A DNA stretch of 15,857 bases from Pseudomonas sp. (GCA_003525045.1 DQGF01000020.1:1136-16992); one strand, 5' to 3'; shown: positions 1 to 7,939, counted from the stretch's first letter. Program-made: numbers and translations. The notes: generated by a model from the sequence alone, not told the origin.

Positions 1-325
1 CTTTGCGTAATCCGGCTACGGCGTCACTGTCCAGGCTGGGCAGGTGTGCGAGCCGGTCGACACTGGCATGGGCTGCGACGATGGTACCGGTCCGGGGATC
101 CTGTAGCGCGACCTCAGGCGTTGCCAGCAGCCCCTGGAGCACGCGGTCATCGTAAAGGTAATCCTCGCGCAGCAGGACGATCTCGCCTTGTGCCGGCAAC
201 GGATCGTCCGCGTTGCAGAGATGGGCGTTGGGAAGCTTTGCGAGCATACGGCCCACTCGCTCCCTGGAAGTCAGGCCCCACAGCCGCACCGGGCTGCTAC
301 AGATCAGGTATACGGGAGTCTTCAT
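1..325 (-). CDS. Probable CDP-alcohol phosphatidyltransferase with N-terminal nucleotidyltransferase-like domain (N-terminus only)
   Basis: The 108 N-terminal residues are present; the rest lies beyond base 1. The protein starts MKTPVYLICSSPVRLWGLTS, and the SPVRLWGLTSRERVGRML segment (residues 11-28) followed by EIVLLREDYLYDDRVL recalls the degenerate GT-A nucleotidyltransferase domain found ahead of the membrane-embedded CDP-alcohol phosphatidyltransferase domain in bifunctional inositol/alcohol-phosphate enzymes. That catalytic domain, with its DG..AR..G..D motif, cannot be seen here. The ATG at 323-325 is used because the upstream ATG near 373 is in another frame. The gene lies 76 bases after the LptG-like gene in the same direction. 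In a ceramide locus it could transfer an alcohol-phosphate head group to the lipid. The family call rests on a partial sequence and is tentative. Confidence 0.5.
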   Translation of the reverse strand, partial: MKTPVYLICSSPVRLWGLTSRERVGRMLAKLPNAHLCNADDPLPAQGEIVLLREDYLYDDRVLQGLLATPEVALQDPRTGTIVAAHASVDRLAHLPSLDSDAVAGLRK

Positions 326-401
326 TGTTCCGCCTGCGCCGAATCACGTTGTTTGAAGGAACGGGCGGCAACGCCCTGTCCATTGCACAGCCTGACCGGT
401 T

Positions 402-1484
402 TCAACGACTGCCCCGGTCTAGATATCCCACCATCACAATAGCCACCGCGAGCAAGACCAGTGCCGGCCCCAAAGTAGTGATCAGGGTGTTCATCTTCAG
501 CAGTAGACCGAGGTTTACGATGATCTGATTACTTACATAGACCATTAATCCGACCAGCGCACCCAAAGCCAGCCGCGCACCCAGGTTGGGCGAGCGCGGT
601 TGTGCGAAGGCAAACGGGATGGCGAACAGGATCATCGCCAGGGTCAGGATCGGTCGCCCGAGCTTTTGCCACATCGCCATTTCGTATTGTGCCGAGGGCT
701 GGCCCGAGCCTTTGAGGTACGCGATGTAACGATAGAGCTGGCGAGCAGACAGGCTTTCTGTCGGCAGCGTGATGTCGCCCAATCGTGCTCCGCCAAAAAT
801 CGAGTGCCAAGGCATATGATCGAGTTGCTGCGTAGTTTCAGCGCCCTGGTCCCACTGTTTCACCTGGACATTGTTCAAACGCCATCGGCCTGCGTCCTGT
901 ATGTCCGCCGTCTCTGCAAAGATGTAGGAAACCAGTGAACGGTCATTGTCGAACCTGAAGATCTCGATATTGACCGGCAACCGTTTGTGCTGAAGATTGC
1001 CAATACGTACGATCTGATCGTCCTGTCGAGCCCATACACTCCCTTGATCGTTGCTGGCCTGCGCGCCGGCGGCCATTGCCTCGTTGCGCAGTTCCAGGCC
1101 ATTTTGCTGCAGGGGAGAGGCCACCCATTCGTCCAGCGCCGCCCATGCCAGCGCCAGCGCGAGCCCGGCCAGCGTCGCCGTGAACCCGATCCGGGCAATC
1201 GACAGCCCGGTGGCGCGCATGACCGTCAGTTCCCGGGTGGCTGACAGTTGACCCAGCGCGGCAATGCCACCAAGCAGGGCGATAAAGGGCCCAAGCTCGA
1301 CAACACGGCGTGGCAGCGTCATGAATACGACTTCGATGGCCTGGCTCAACCGGTACCCGCCAGGCGTCACGTCGTCAAGTTCACCCACCAGGTCGAGGGT
1401 GGTGAACAGCGGTAGCAGCAGCGCTGCCGCCGCCGCGAAACCGAAGAACACATGACGGATAATGTAGCGGTCGAGGATTTTCAT
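402..1484 (-). CDS. LptG-like permease (YjgP/YjgQ family), locus-specific paralogue
   Basis: This 360-residue protein starts MKILDRYIIRHVFFGFAAA, the usual opening of LptF/LptG permeases (an N-terminal helix at about 13-35). The family signature GGIAALGQLSATRELTVMRA follows at about 85-105, then a soluble central jellyroll-type region (about 130-265) and three hydrophobic segments at the C-terminus (about 275-355). LptF and LptG form the membrane half of the LPS extraction machine powered by LptB. The ATG at 1484 overlaps the stop of the LptF-like gene by 4 bases (ATGA), so the pair is translationally coupled. The long upstream extension of the open frame is out-of-frame reading of the neighbour. 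Lying inside a ceramide locus, with no LPS-assembly neighbours in view, it is more likely a sphingolipid-dedicated paralogue than the housekeeping lptG; that assignment is inference. Confidence 0.8.
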   Translation of the reverse strand: MKILDRYIIRHVFFGFAAAAALLLPLFTTLDLVGELDDVTPGGYRLSQAIEVVFMTLPRRVVELGPFIALLGGIAALGQLSATRELTVMRATGLSIARIGFTATLAGLALALAWAALDEWVASPLQQNGLELRNEAMAAGAQASNDQGSVWARQDDQIVRIGNLQHKRLPVNIEIFRFDNDRSLVSYIFAETADIQDAGRWRLNNVQVKQWDQGAETTQQLDHMPWHSIFGGARLGDITLPTESLSARQLYRYIAYLKGSGQPSAQYEMAMWQKLGRPILTLAMILFAIPFAFAQPRSPNLGARLALGALVGLMVYVSNQIIVNLGLLLKMNTLITTLGPALVLLAVAIVMVGYLDRGSR

Positions 1485-2554
1485 CGGTAGCCGATCCGAA
1501 AGTTTGCCAGATCGCGCGCCAGGAAAATCAGCAGAGCCACGCTCATCAGTAGCGGCACAGTCCACAAACCCGGATACAAGGGCAGGGTATTGTTGCCCAC
1601 CATCGTTTTGCAGATGTCCGCGGCGTAGTAGATCAAGGCGAAGACGGTGGTTACGGGCAGCAGGGTAGCGAATCGTCCCTGTCTGGGCCGGGTGCGGCTC
1701 AACGGAATGGCGAGCAATGCAAGTACCGTCGCGCTTACGCCCCGCGTCTGGCGCCATTGCAATTCGGCCTTGTCCAGAGGCGCGCTGGAAGCCCTCAGCA
1801 CTTCATTGGAAGCCGCCTTGCGCTTACCCTCGGCGGCCCGTTCGATGGGTAGCAAGTGCAGCCGCATATGCTCAAACTTTTCCCAAATGTCCCGTGAAGC
1901 ACTGTGCTTGAGCAAATAGGAATGGCCTTGCGTCAGCTCCACGATCGGATCGTCTGGATCTGGATCCAGGATGCGGGCTTGCTCGGCGCGAAACACACGG
2001 GATCTCGAGTCACCCGGATCATAGATCAGCACATCGTGGAGCCGGCCATCAGTCCGGTCGATCCGTTCTGCCAGAATCATCCTGCCGTTTTCGTTGTTCA
2101 GGTTGAACCGTTGCGCTTGCAGATGATTGACGTCCAGGTCTGTTCTGGATTGCTGTTCCAGTTCATAGGCCTGCGTATAAGCCCAGGGGCGCCCGTAGAG
2201 CGAAAGCATTGCCACCGCCAGCGAGATTGGAATTGCCAGCAGCAGGACAGCCCGATAGATCCGCAGCGGGCTTGCGCCCGAGGCCGCTATCGCAATGATT
2301 TCGGAATCATGGCACAGACGTCCAACCGCAAGGGTCACCGAGGCATATAGAGCCACCGGCACCAGCATTTCGAGGGCAATCAGTACCTTGTAGAACACCA
2401 TCTCCAGCACTGCCTGCAAAGCGAGAGTGCCCTCGACGGCGTCAGAGAGATACCGCTCTGCGGAATAGCTGGCAAAGATGAACACCAGGATGCTGACCAT
2501 CACCATCATCGGCCGCCGGATCTCGGCGATCACGTAGCGTTCGATCAGGAACAT
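1481..2554 (-). CDS. LptF-like permease (YjgP/YjgQ family), locus-specific paralogue
   Basis: This 357-residue protein starts MFLIERYVIAEIRRPMMVMV, typical of LptF. A first membrane helix (about 14-32) is followed by the conserved loop and coupling region (GRLCHDSEIIAIAASGAS, about 78-95), a periplasmic-type soluble domain (about 130-270) and C-terminal helices. The start at 2554 is preferred because it gives a standard LptF N-terminus and has AGGGA seven bases upstream; an in-frame ATG at 2608 adds 18 basic residues and has AGGA abutting the start with no spacer. LptF pairs with LptG to form the membrane portal for lipid extraction. The gene follows the nucleotidyltransferase and overlaps the LptG-like gene. 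No LptB ATPase, LptC or LptA gene is seen in the window, so the partner ATPase would be encoded elsewhere or be the housekeeping LptB. Sphingolipid transport is inferred from context. Confidence 0.8.
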   Translation of the reverse strand: MFLIERYVIAEIRRPMMVMVSILVFIFASYSAERYLSDAVEGTLALQAVLEMVFYKVLIALEMLVPVALYASVTLAVGRLCHDSEIIAIAASGASPLRIYRAVLLLAIPISLAVAMLSLYGRPWAYTQAYELEQQSRTDLDVNHLQAQRFNLNNENGRMILAERIDRTDGRLHDVLIYDPGDSRSRVFRAEQARILDPDPDDPIVELTQGHSYLLKHSASRDIWEKFEHMRLHLLPIERAAEGKRKAASNEVLRASSAPLDKAELQWRQTRGVSATVLALLAIPLSRTRPRQGRFATLLPVTTVFALIYYAADICKTMVGNNTLPLYPGLWTVPLLMSVALLIFLARDLANFRIGYR

Positions 2555-2626
2555 GTCCCGGTCCCTGACCTTTCGCCGTGCCCGCACCGCGCTCGCGCGA
2601 TCGGGCATTCCTGCCGTCCAGATCCA

Positions 2627-3457
2627 TCAGGTATCGCTCGGTATCGATTGATTTCTCTGGGCATGAAACCTCTCCACCATTTGATAATCCAGCGGCGAAT
2701 CGACATCGATAGCGGCCTCCGCGAAGGGCATGATCACCGCGCCGATACTCACCCCCAACCTGCCGGAAAGCTGTTGCAGCGCCTGTTCCAGGGTTAACCG
2801 CCCCAACAAATAGCGCAGTACTCCCTCAAGGCCCAGAGCGCCGGCGATGACCCGCCTGGGATGCTTGCGATCCTGTTCGACCCGCTGCCAGAAGCTGGCG
2901 AGGCGTCGAGCATCCTCGGTCATGAAGGCGAACAGGTTGCTGCCGCAATACGGGCCGCCACGAAGTCGAATGCTGGTGCGGCGGGTTCCTGGAAAACGAG
3001 CCAGAACCGTGTCCAGTGGTGTCACCGCCACCACAAAGTCATGGCCACCAGTAGTCGCCTGCTGAAGAAAATAGTCCACCATCTCCCGGCAGAGCAGCGC
3101 GTGATCCGCTGTAGTGACTAACACTGGCCTGTCTGCGGGTTGACGCGCCAGCGCCCGCGCCGCGCTGGCACTGGGGGAGCTGGCAGGTTCCAGCCAACTG
3201 ACTCTGGCGGTGTCCAGCAGTTGCGTCATCGAGGCATTTTGCGTTAGTAAATTTCGCGCAGGGCCCACTAGTACGATTCGGTTGATCCGGTCACTGGTCT
3301 CTAGCGCCTCGATTACGCGACGGACCATGGGTACCCCAGCCACCGGCACCAATGCCTTGCAGCCTGTCCCGGCCATGGCGGCAACGGGATCGGCCGGGCC
3401 CCTGTCAGCAGCCAGGACCAAAGCGGTGAATTGTCTCGCCTCAGATTCGCTTTTCAT
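2627..3457 (-). CDS. MobA-like NTP transferase (GT-A nucleotidyltransferase)
   Basis: This 276-residue protein has the GT-A nucleotidyltransferase layout: LVLAADRG at 13-20 (nucleotide-binding loop variant), KALVPVAGVPMV at 34-45 with the conserved lysine K34, TADHAL at 116-121 with a likely metal-binding aspartate D118, and a C-terminal AIDVDSPLDY at 249-258, typical of MobA-like enzymes. Such enzymes join an NTP to a phosphorylated sugar or alcohol, or to a cofactor. The ATG at 3457 lies inside the last 17 bases of the ceramide synthase gene, indicating coupling; the upstream extension of the frame is shadow coding. With a probable CDP-alcohol phosphatidyltransferase at the operon end, the simplest idea is that it makes a CDP-alcohol head-group donor. 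The substrate cannot be read from the sequence, and the glycine-rich loop is degenerate relative to LAAGxGxR. Confidence 0.7.
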   Translation of the reverse strand: MKSESEARQFTALVLAADRGPADPVAAMAGTGCKALVPVAGVPMVRRVIEALETSDRINRIVLVGPARNLLTQNASMTQLLDTARVSWLEPASSPSASAARALARQPADRPVLVTTADHALLCREMVDYFLQQATTGGHDFVVAVTPLDTVLARFPGTRRTSIRLRGGPYCGSNLFAFMTEDARRLASFWQRVEQDRKHPRRVIAGALGLEGVLRYLLGRLTLEQALQQLSGRLGVSIGAVIMPFAEAAIDVDSPLDYQMVERFHAQRNQSIPSDT

Positions 3458-4583
3458 AAATCCGGTAGCGCTTGTAGGAGGTCGCACCGATCTGGTCGAG
3501 GATCTTGCGCATGACTGCATTCGATTCCAGGATCCAGGACATTTCCAGGGCTTCTATGCCGCGTTTGACGAAGGGCGGCTTGAGCGCTTCGATCAATAGC
3601 AAGGCAAGTGTGGGTCCCAATCGGCTGAACTGGTAAATCTGCTTGACGCCCATCAAGGGCACGCGCGCAGTCCGCGTGCCCTTGACATACAGCCGCCACA
3701 GCAGCCGCAGCCAGCCAAAGGGCAGCAAGTGCCCCTTGAGGGAAGCGATCGCCTCGTTGATGTTAGGCATGGCCACGATAAACGCGCAGGGTTCGCCGTC
3801 GACTTCGGCGATGTACAACAGGTCTTTGGGGACCAACAGCCTCAGTTGGCTGCCAAGCTCGAAGAATTCGTATTCGGTGAAGGGTACGAAGCCCCAGTTG
3901 CGGCTCCAGGCATCGTTGAATATTTCTCGCAGAATTCCCATGTCCCGCCGGAACTGCCGGGTGTCCAGGGGCCTGATCACAACACGTTTTCGCTCACGTG
4001 CCATCATCGCCGACAAGGCCGGTGGGAAGTGCAATTGGTCGGTGCGCATCCAGTAGGCGAGCAGATCCTTGGCTTGCCGGTAGCCCAGGGCGGCGAGCCT
4101 TTGGTCATAATAACGCTGTCCGTGTCCCATCATGGCGGACGGGGGACGATCGAACCCCTCCACCAGCAGCCCGCTTTCCTGGTTGATGGTCAGGTTGAAG
4201 GGCCCTGTGATGCGTGCAGCGCCATGTTCACGCAGCCAGGCCTCTGTCGCCGCGAAAAGGCTGTCGAATACGGCGGGGTCGTCCACGGCTTCAAGCATCC
4301 CGAAGTGACCCGAATCATGGCCGTGCAATTCCCGGTGAAGGCTGTCGATCTGTGCGGTGATACGCCCCACGACTTCAGTTCCCGACCAAGCCAGCCACGC
4401 CTGCCATGTCAGATGAGGGGACGCCGGATTCTTTTCGGAAAGGAGTTCATGGCGCTCGTAATGGATCGGCTCGATCCAGCAAGGATCGTTGCGATACAGG
4501 GTGCCGGGGAAACTGATGAATCTCTCTAGCTCCAAGCGTGTGAGGACGGGGCGCGTAATGATTGGCAACTTCTTATTGATCAT
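3441..4583 (-). CDS. bcerS: Bacterial ceramide synthase-like N-acyltransferase (GNAT-like)
   Basis: This 380-residue protein is read as the bacterial ceramide synthase of the Caulobacter type, which N-acylates the sphingoid base and is unrelated to eukaryotic ceramide synthases. GNAT-like signs: strands WLAWSGTEVVGRITAQID at 63-80, a central GPFNLTINQESGLLVEGFDR region at 127-146 characteristic of this large GNAT-like group, and a C-terminal GNAT half ending EMSWILESNAVMRKILDQIG (347-366) with a YKRYRIYEK tail. The ATG at 4583 is used because it gives the family-like MINKKLPIITRP start; the open frame continues to 4724 but that extension looks non-coding. No clear Shine-Dalgarno precedes it. 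It leads the leftward operon and overlaps the next gene by 17 bases. The specific call depends on the neighbouring spt, cerR and acp genes. Confidence 0.75.
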   Translation of the reverse strand: MINKKLPIITRPVLTRLELERFISFPGTLYRNDPCWIEPIHYERHELLSEKNPASPHLTWQAWLAWSGTEVVGRITAQIDSLHRELHGHDSGHFGMLEAVDDPAVFDSLFAATEAWLREHGAARITGPFNLTINQESGLLVEGFDRPPSAMMGHGQRYYDQRLAALGYRQAKDLLAYWMRTDQLHFPPALSAMMARERKRVVIRPLDTRQFRRDMGILREIFNDAWSRNWGFVPFTEYEFFELGSQLRLLVPKDLLYIAEVDGEPCAFIVAMPNINEAIASLKGHLLPFGWLRLLWRLYVKGTRTARVPLMGVKQIYQFSRLGPTLALLLIEALKPPFVKRGIEALEMSWILESNAVMRKILDQIGATSYKRYRIYEKRI

Positions 4584-4622
4584 CGTTGGCCACAAAAGTC
4601 CGAAGCAGTTGAACTGGCATCT

Positions 4623-4643
4623 CTTTCTCAGTACCTGAGAGAG
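4623..4643. repeat. Imperfect 9-base inverted repeat in the bcerS leader
   Basis: CTTTCTCAG and CTGAGAGAG are complementary except for one pair and are separated by TAC. The element lies 40 bases upstream of the bcerS ATG. On the leftward strand it reads CTCTCTCAGGTACTGAGAAA and could form a leader hairpin or be an operator. No T-run follows, so a terminator is unlikely. Confidence 0.5.
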
Positions 4644-4914
4644 CGTAGCTGAAGTATTGGCGCAGGGCGCGCGAGCTGCGAACATTGGTGCCCGTGCTCT
4701 AGTAAGCGCTAATAATCCGTGCACTTTGCGACAGGCGTCGCGTTTGAGAACGAGATGCTATTGCTATCTTCGAAGCTCGCCGGTCGTCCGCTCATCCGGG
4801 AAAAAATTTGCGCTGACCCAGATGCCGATTAGTATTGCGTTAGGCTTTGTAATTAATTGAAAAGGCTGAGCCGGATATCCTTGGGCCAGGACTCCATGGA
4901 AACGGATTTGAGGG

Positions 4915-4939
4915 CAGTAAAACGGCACGTGTTTTACTG
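4915..4939. promoter_or_regulatory. Perfect 9-base inverted repeat, candidate operator
   Basis: CAGTAAAAC at 4915-4923 and GTTTTACTG at 4931-4939 are exact reverse complements around the 7-base centre GGCACGT. The element ends 46 bases before the start of the acyl-ACP synthetase gene. Perfect arms spaced over about 25 bases fit the site of a dimeric repressor such as a TetR-type regulator. No T-run follows, so it is not an obvious terminator. The binding protein is unknown and not encoded nearby. Confidence 0.5.
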
Positions 4940-4985
4940 GCGCAGGTGATCAACCCGCTATTTGACTTAACCTTACCAGGGCTAA

Positions 4986-6728
4986 ATGGATGGGTGTATT
5001 TTTATGTCTGCGACCATTACAAACCAGGCACTCACCCAACGTCTAGCCGACTTTTCCACGCTAGTGGAAGCACTCGATTATGCCGCTTCAGGTCAGACCG
5101 GCATGAACTTCTACGACAGCCATTGCCACCTGACTACAGCGCTTGAATACGCGACGCTCAGAAGTAATGCTGTCGCGATTGCCCAGCGGCTACTTGGGCT
5201 CAAGTTGAAGAAAGGCGACCGGGTTGCGCTCATCGCCGATACGCACCCAAGCTTTGTCGAGTGCTTTTTCGCCTGCCAATACGCCGGCCTGATCGCCGTT
5301 CCTCTTCTGGTTCCTTCCAGCCTGGGAAGCCACCGTTCCTACGTGGACAAGTTGAAAGGGCTGTTCGCCAACTGCGCGCCGGCGGCCGTTTTAGGGTTGG
5401 AGGAATGGCTTCCCTATATCTGCGAAGCGCTGGGGGACACCCGGCAGGTGTTCGTCGGGACTGCTGAGAAATTGGCCGAACTGCCCGCGGTGCAGGCGCT
5501 TCCCACCGTCTTGCCGGAGGATATCGCCTACTTGCAATACACCTCCGGCAGTACCCGCTTTCCTCGTGGCGTGATCATTACCCAGCGTGCGGTGATGGCC
5601 AACGTCAGAGGCATCGTCGTGGACGGTGTCGGCGTTCGCCCGGGGGACCGGTGCGCCTCCTGGTTGCCCTTTTATCATGACATGGGGTTGGTGGGTTTTG
5701 TCCTGGCGCCCATTGCGGCGCAACTGACGGTCGACTACCTGCACACCCGGGATTTCGCCACTCGGCCCGGGCAATGGCTCAGGCTTATCAGCCAGAATCG
5801 GGTGACGGTCTCGGTATCTCCGCCGTTTGGCTATGACCTTTGTACCCGGCGAGTCCGGGACCCGGAAAAAGCCACGCTGGATCTCTCCTGCTGGCGTGTC
5901 GCGGGGATCGGGGCAGAACCGATTCGGGCATCGGTGTTAAGCCATTTCGCCGATAGTTTTCTCGACAGCGGATTCGATCCGGCCGCATTCACGCCTTGCT
6001 ATGGTCTGGCGGAAAGCACACTTGCCGTCAGCTTCGCCCGCCGCGGGGTGTTGGTGGATCATGTCGTCCGCCAGGTATTGGAGCATCAGCTCAGGGCGCA
6101 GATGTGCGCCGCCGATGATCGGGGAAGCTGTGCCTTTACCAATTGTGGCGCCCCTTTGCCCGGTCATCGCGTCGAAGTCCGAAACGCTGCGGGGCAGGTG
6201 ATTGCGGAGCGTGAGGTCGGGCAGATATTCGTGCAGGGGCCCAGTGTAATGTCAGGTTATTTCAATGACCCACAGAGCACCCAGGCAGCCTTGAAAGATG
6301 ACTGGCTGGACACCGGTGACCTTGGCTATCTGTCCCGAGGCGAACTCCATATCACCGGTCGGCGCAAGGATTTGCTCATCGTCCGTGGTCGAAACATCTG
6401 GCCGCAGGATATTGAATACCTGGTGGAGTCCGAACCCGAACTGAGGCCCGGCGATGCCATCGTATTTGTCGTTCCCGGCGATGATGAGCCGCGGGTCGTG
6501 GTCCAGATTCAATGCCGCATCCGTGAGCCGGAACGTCGCGAGCACCTGGTCCGTACCCTGGTCGCGAAGATCATCAGTGAGTTCGGTCTCGCTGCTGACG
6601 TGCACCTTGTACCTCCTCACTCGCTGCCTCGAACCTCCTCGGGCAAGCCTTCCCGTGCCGAAGCCCTTGAACGATTCATGGCCCAGGCGAACACCGATCT
6701 CCCTTATCCAGCACTGGAGGAGACGTGA
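4986..6728 (+). CDS. aasR: Fatty acyl-AMP ligase / acyl-ACP synthetase of the ceramide locus
   Basis: This 580-residue ANL-superfamily adenylating enzyme would activate a free fatty acid as acyl-AMP and load it on the adjacent ACP. Motifs in order: the phosphate-binding loop YTSGST at 185-190, FYHDMG at 229-234 (typical of fatty acyl-AMP ligases), YGLAEST at 339-345, TGD at 443-445, GRRKDLLIVRGRNIWPQDIE at 458-477, and a C-terminal SSGKPSR holding the A10 lysine. Start: the ATG at 4986 has AGGG four bases upstream; the in-frame ATG at 5004 (starting MSATITNQ, 574 residues) is a fair alternative. The gene leads the rightward operon and ends in a 4-base overlap with cerR. No NRPS or PKS modules are near, so a siderophore or lipopeptide loading role is less likely. 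The symbol follows the Caulobacter acyl-ACP synthetase. Confidence 0.8.
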   Translation: MDGCIFMSATITNQALTQRLADFSTLVEALDYAASGQTGMNFYDSHCHLTTALEYATLRSNAVAIAQRLLGLKLKKGDRVALIADTHPSFVECFFACQYAGLIAVPLLVPSSLGSHRSYVDKLKGLFANCAPAAVLGLEEWLPYICEALGDTRQVFVGTAEKLAELPAVQALPTVLPEDIAYLQYTSGSTRFPRGVIITQRAVMANVRGIVVDGVGVRPGDRCASWLPFYHDMGLVGFVLAPIAAQLTVDYLHTRDFATRPGQWLRLISQNRVTVSVSPPFGYDLCTRRVRDPEKATLDLSCWRVAGIGAEPIRASVLSHFADSFLDSGFDPAAFTPCYGLAESTLAVSFARRGVLVDHVVRQVLEHQLRAQMCAADDRGSCAFTNCGAPLPGHRVEVRNAAGQVIAEREVGQIFVQGPSVMSGYFNDPQSTQAALKDDWLDTGDLGYLSRGELHITGRRKDLLIVRGRNIWPQDIEYLVESEPELRPGDAIVFVVPGDDEPRVVVQIQCRIREPERREHLVRTLVAKIISEFGLAADVHLVPPHSLPRTSSGKPSRAEALERFMAQANTDLPYPALEET

Positions 6729-7642
6729 GCGCTCGCGTTGTTTCGCTCACGGGCGCGACTGGCTTCATAGGCAGTGTCCTACGCGAACGACTCGTCGCCC
6801 GGGGCGTGGAGGTCCGTGCCTTGGCCCGCTCCAGGAGCGCAACGGCAGAGGATGGAACCAAGTGGATCAGGGGAACACTGGAAAATGAGCAGGCCCTCGC
6901 CGAGCTCGCCAGGGGGGCGGATGCAGTCATTCATTGCGCAGGCAAGGTCAGGGGCAGGGACGCCCGAGACTTCGACGCGGTCAATGTGCAGGGGAGCAAG
7001 CGCTTGATGGAGGCGGCGCGGCGCAGTGGCAGTTGCGAGCGTTTTCTGCTGATCTCGTCCCTTGCCGCAAGGCATCCGACGTTGTCCTGGTACGCCGCTT
7101 CCAAATTCGAAGGTGAACGGCAGGTGAGGGCCGCTGCCGGGGCGATACCCGTGTGCATTTTCAGGCCGACGGCCGTGTATGGACCGGGTGATCGCGAGTT
7201 GCGTCCGGTGTTCGAGTGGCTTCTGCGCGGTTGGCTGGTGACCCTCGGTCGAAACGATTCAAAGTTCAGTTTTCTCCATGTGGACGATTTGGTCAGCGCC
7301 GCCATGCAGTGGCTGGATGCACCTGTCGTGCAATCGCAGACCTTTGAGCTATGTGACGGCCAGGCGCAGGGGTACGACTGGGCAAGCCTGGCCAGCATCG
7401 CCTCCGACATCCGCAATGCACCGGTGCGGCAAGCGGCAGTGCCTGCCGCGGTATTGAAAGGGATCGCACGAGCGAACCTGATTCTGTCTCGCTTCACCCG
7501 GCGGGCGCCCATGCTGACCCCCGGTAAAGTCAATGAACTGATGCACCCTGACTGGACCTGCAGCAATGCCCGCATTAGCGCGACATTGGGCTGGGAGCCC
7601 CGGATTCTCTTACGGCAAGCGTTGCGCAATCACATGTTCTGA
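6725..7642 (+). CDS. cerR: Ceramide reductase-like NAD(P)-dependent epimerase/dehydratase (extended SDR)
   Basis: This 305-residue extended short-chain dehydrogenase has the nucleotide-binding motif TGATGFIG at 9-16, a catalytic serine pair SS at 111-112, and the YAASK active site with Y123 and K127, followed by FRPTAVYGPGD, the usual substrate-side segment of the family. In Caulobacter the homologous position is filled by CerR, which reduces the 3-keto group of the ceramide intermediate; CerR is an epimerase-like SDR, unlike eukaryotic KDSR. The start is GTG at 6725, overlapping the upstream stop (GTGA) with a strong GGAGG at 6716-6720. The acp gene starts 36 bases downstream. The SDR family is certain; the ceramide function follows from gene order (ligase, SDR, ACP, Spt), identical to Caulobacter as I remember it. 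Confidence 0.8.
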   Translation: MSARVVSLTGATGFIGSVLRERLVARGVEVRALARSRSATAEDGTKWIRGTLENEQALAELARGADAVIHCAGKVRGRDARDFDAVNVQGSKRLMEAARRSGSCERFLLISSLAARHPTLSWYAASKFEGERQVRAAAGAIPVCIFRPTAVYGPGDRELRPVFEWLLRGWLVTLGRNDSKFSFLHVDDLVSAAMQWLDAPVVQSQTFELCDGQAQGYDWASLASIASDIRNAPVRQAAVPAAVLKGIARANLILSRFTRRAPMLTPGKVNELMHPDWTCSNARISATLGWEPRILLRQALRNHMF

Positions 7643-7678
7643 GCGGACCAAGAGCCACTGAACTCAAGGAGACCCACG

Positions 7679-7939
7679 ATGATCACACAAGAAACGATAC
7701 TCGAAAGGGTGATGATGCTCATCGTGCGGCTCGCACCACCAGGAACGCCAATCAACCCCAATACCGACCTGGCCCAGGACCTGGGGATGGAGTCGATAAA
7801 GGTGATGGACATGCTGATGGAACTGGAAGACGAATTCGACATCTCGATCCATCTCAATATCTTGATGGATGTGCGCACGCCTGCGCAGTTGGCTCACGCC
7901 ATTCTTGACCTGATGGAGCACGCCGATGGGACTGTTTGA
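7679..7939 (+). CDS. acpR: Dedicated acyl carrier protein
   Basis: This 86-residue acidic protein has the carrier-protein fold pattern with the phosphopantetheine site DLGMESI at 34-40. Ser39 is the attachment serine; the motif is a variant of the DSL form of housekeeping AcpP. Helix III region acidic residues (MELEDEFDISIHLN) are typical. A good AAGGAG at 7666-7671 lies seven bases before the ATG. Its stop lies 14 bases inside the Spt gene, so ACP and Spt are made together. It probably carries the acyl chain from the upstream synthetase to Spt, so that Spt here would use acyl-ACP rather than acyl-CoA; that is known for some bacterial Spt systems and inferred here. The symbol follows the Caulobacter naming. 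Confidence 0.85.
   Translation: MITQETILERVMMLIVRLAPPGTPINPNTDLAQDLGMESIKVMDMLMELEDEFDISIHLNILMDVRTPAQLAHAILDLMEHADGTV

Larger units (their letters stand above)
4584..4985. promoter_or_regulatory. Divergent control region between the two sphingolipid operons
   Basis: These 402 bases separate bcerS (leftward) from the acyl-ACP synthetase gene (rightward) and must hold both promoters. I see two inverted repeats (4623-4643 and 4915-4939), an AT-rich patch around 4847-4863, and no convincing gene. I could not pick consensus -35/-10 pairs with confidence. The short open frames here have no family resemblance and poor starts. Confidence 0.6.

Noticed and set aside
3729..4529. Long rightward open frame of 266 residues opposite bcerS
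   Set aside because: Antisense shadow of a well-supported gene in GC-rich sequence; no family-like motifs and no ribosome site.
4986..6728. Reading the acyl-AMP ligase as the loading module of a lipopeptide, siderophore or polyketide cluster
   Set aside because: No NRPS or PKS genes are present, and the ACP/Spt/SDR order matches ceramide synthesis instead.
6931..7629. Leftward 232-residue open frame opposite cerR
   Set aside because: Shadow of cerR; composition rich in Arg, Ser and Ala without motifs.
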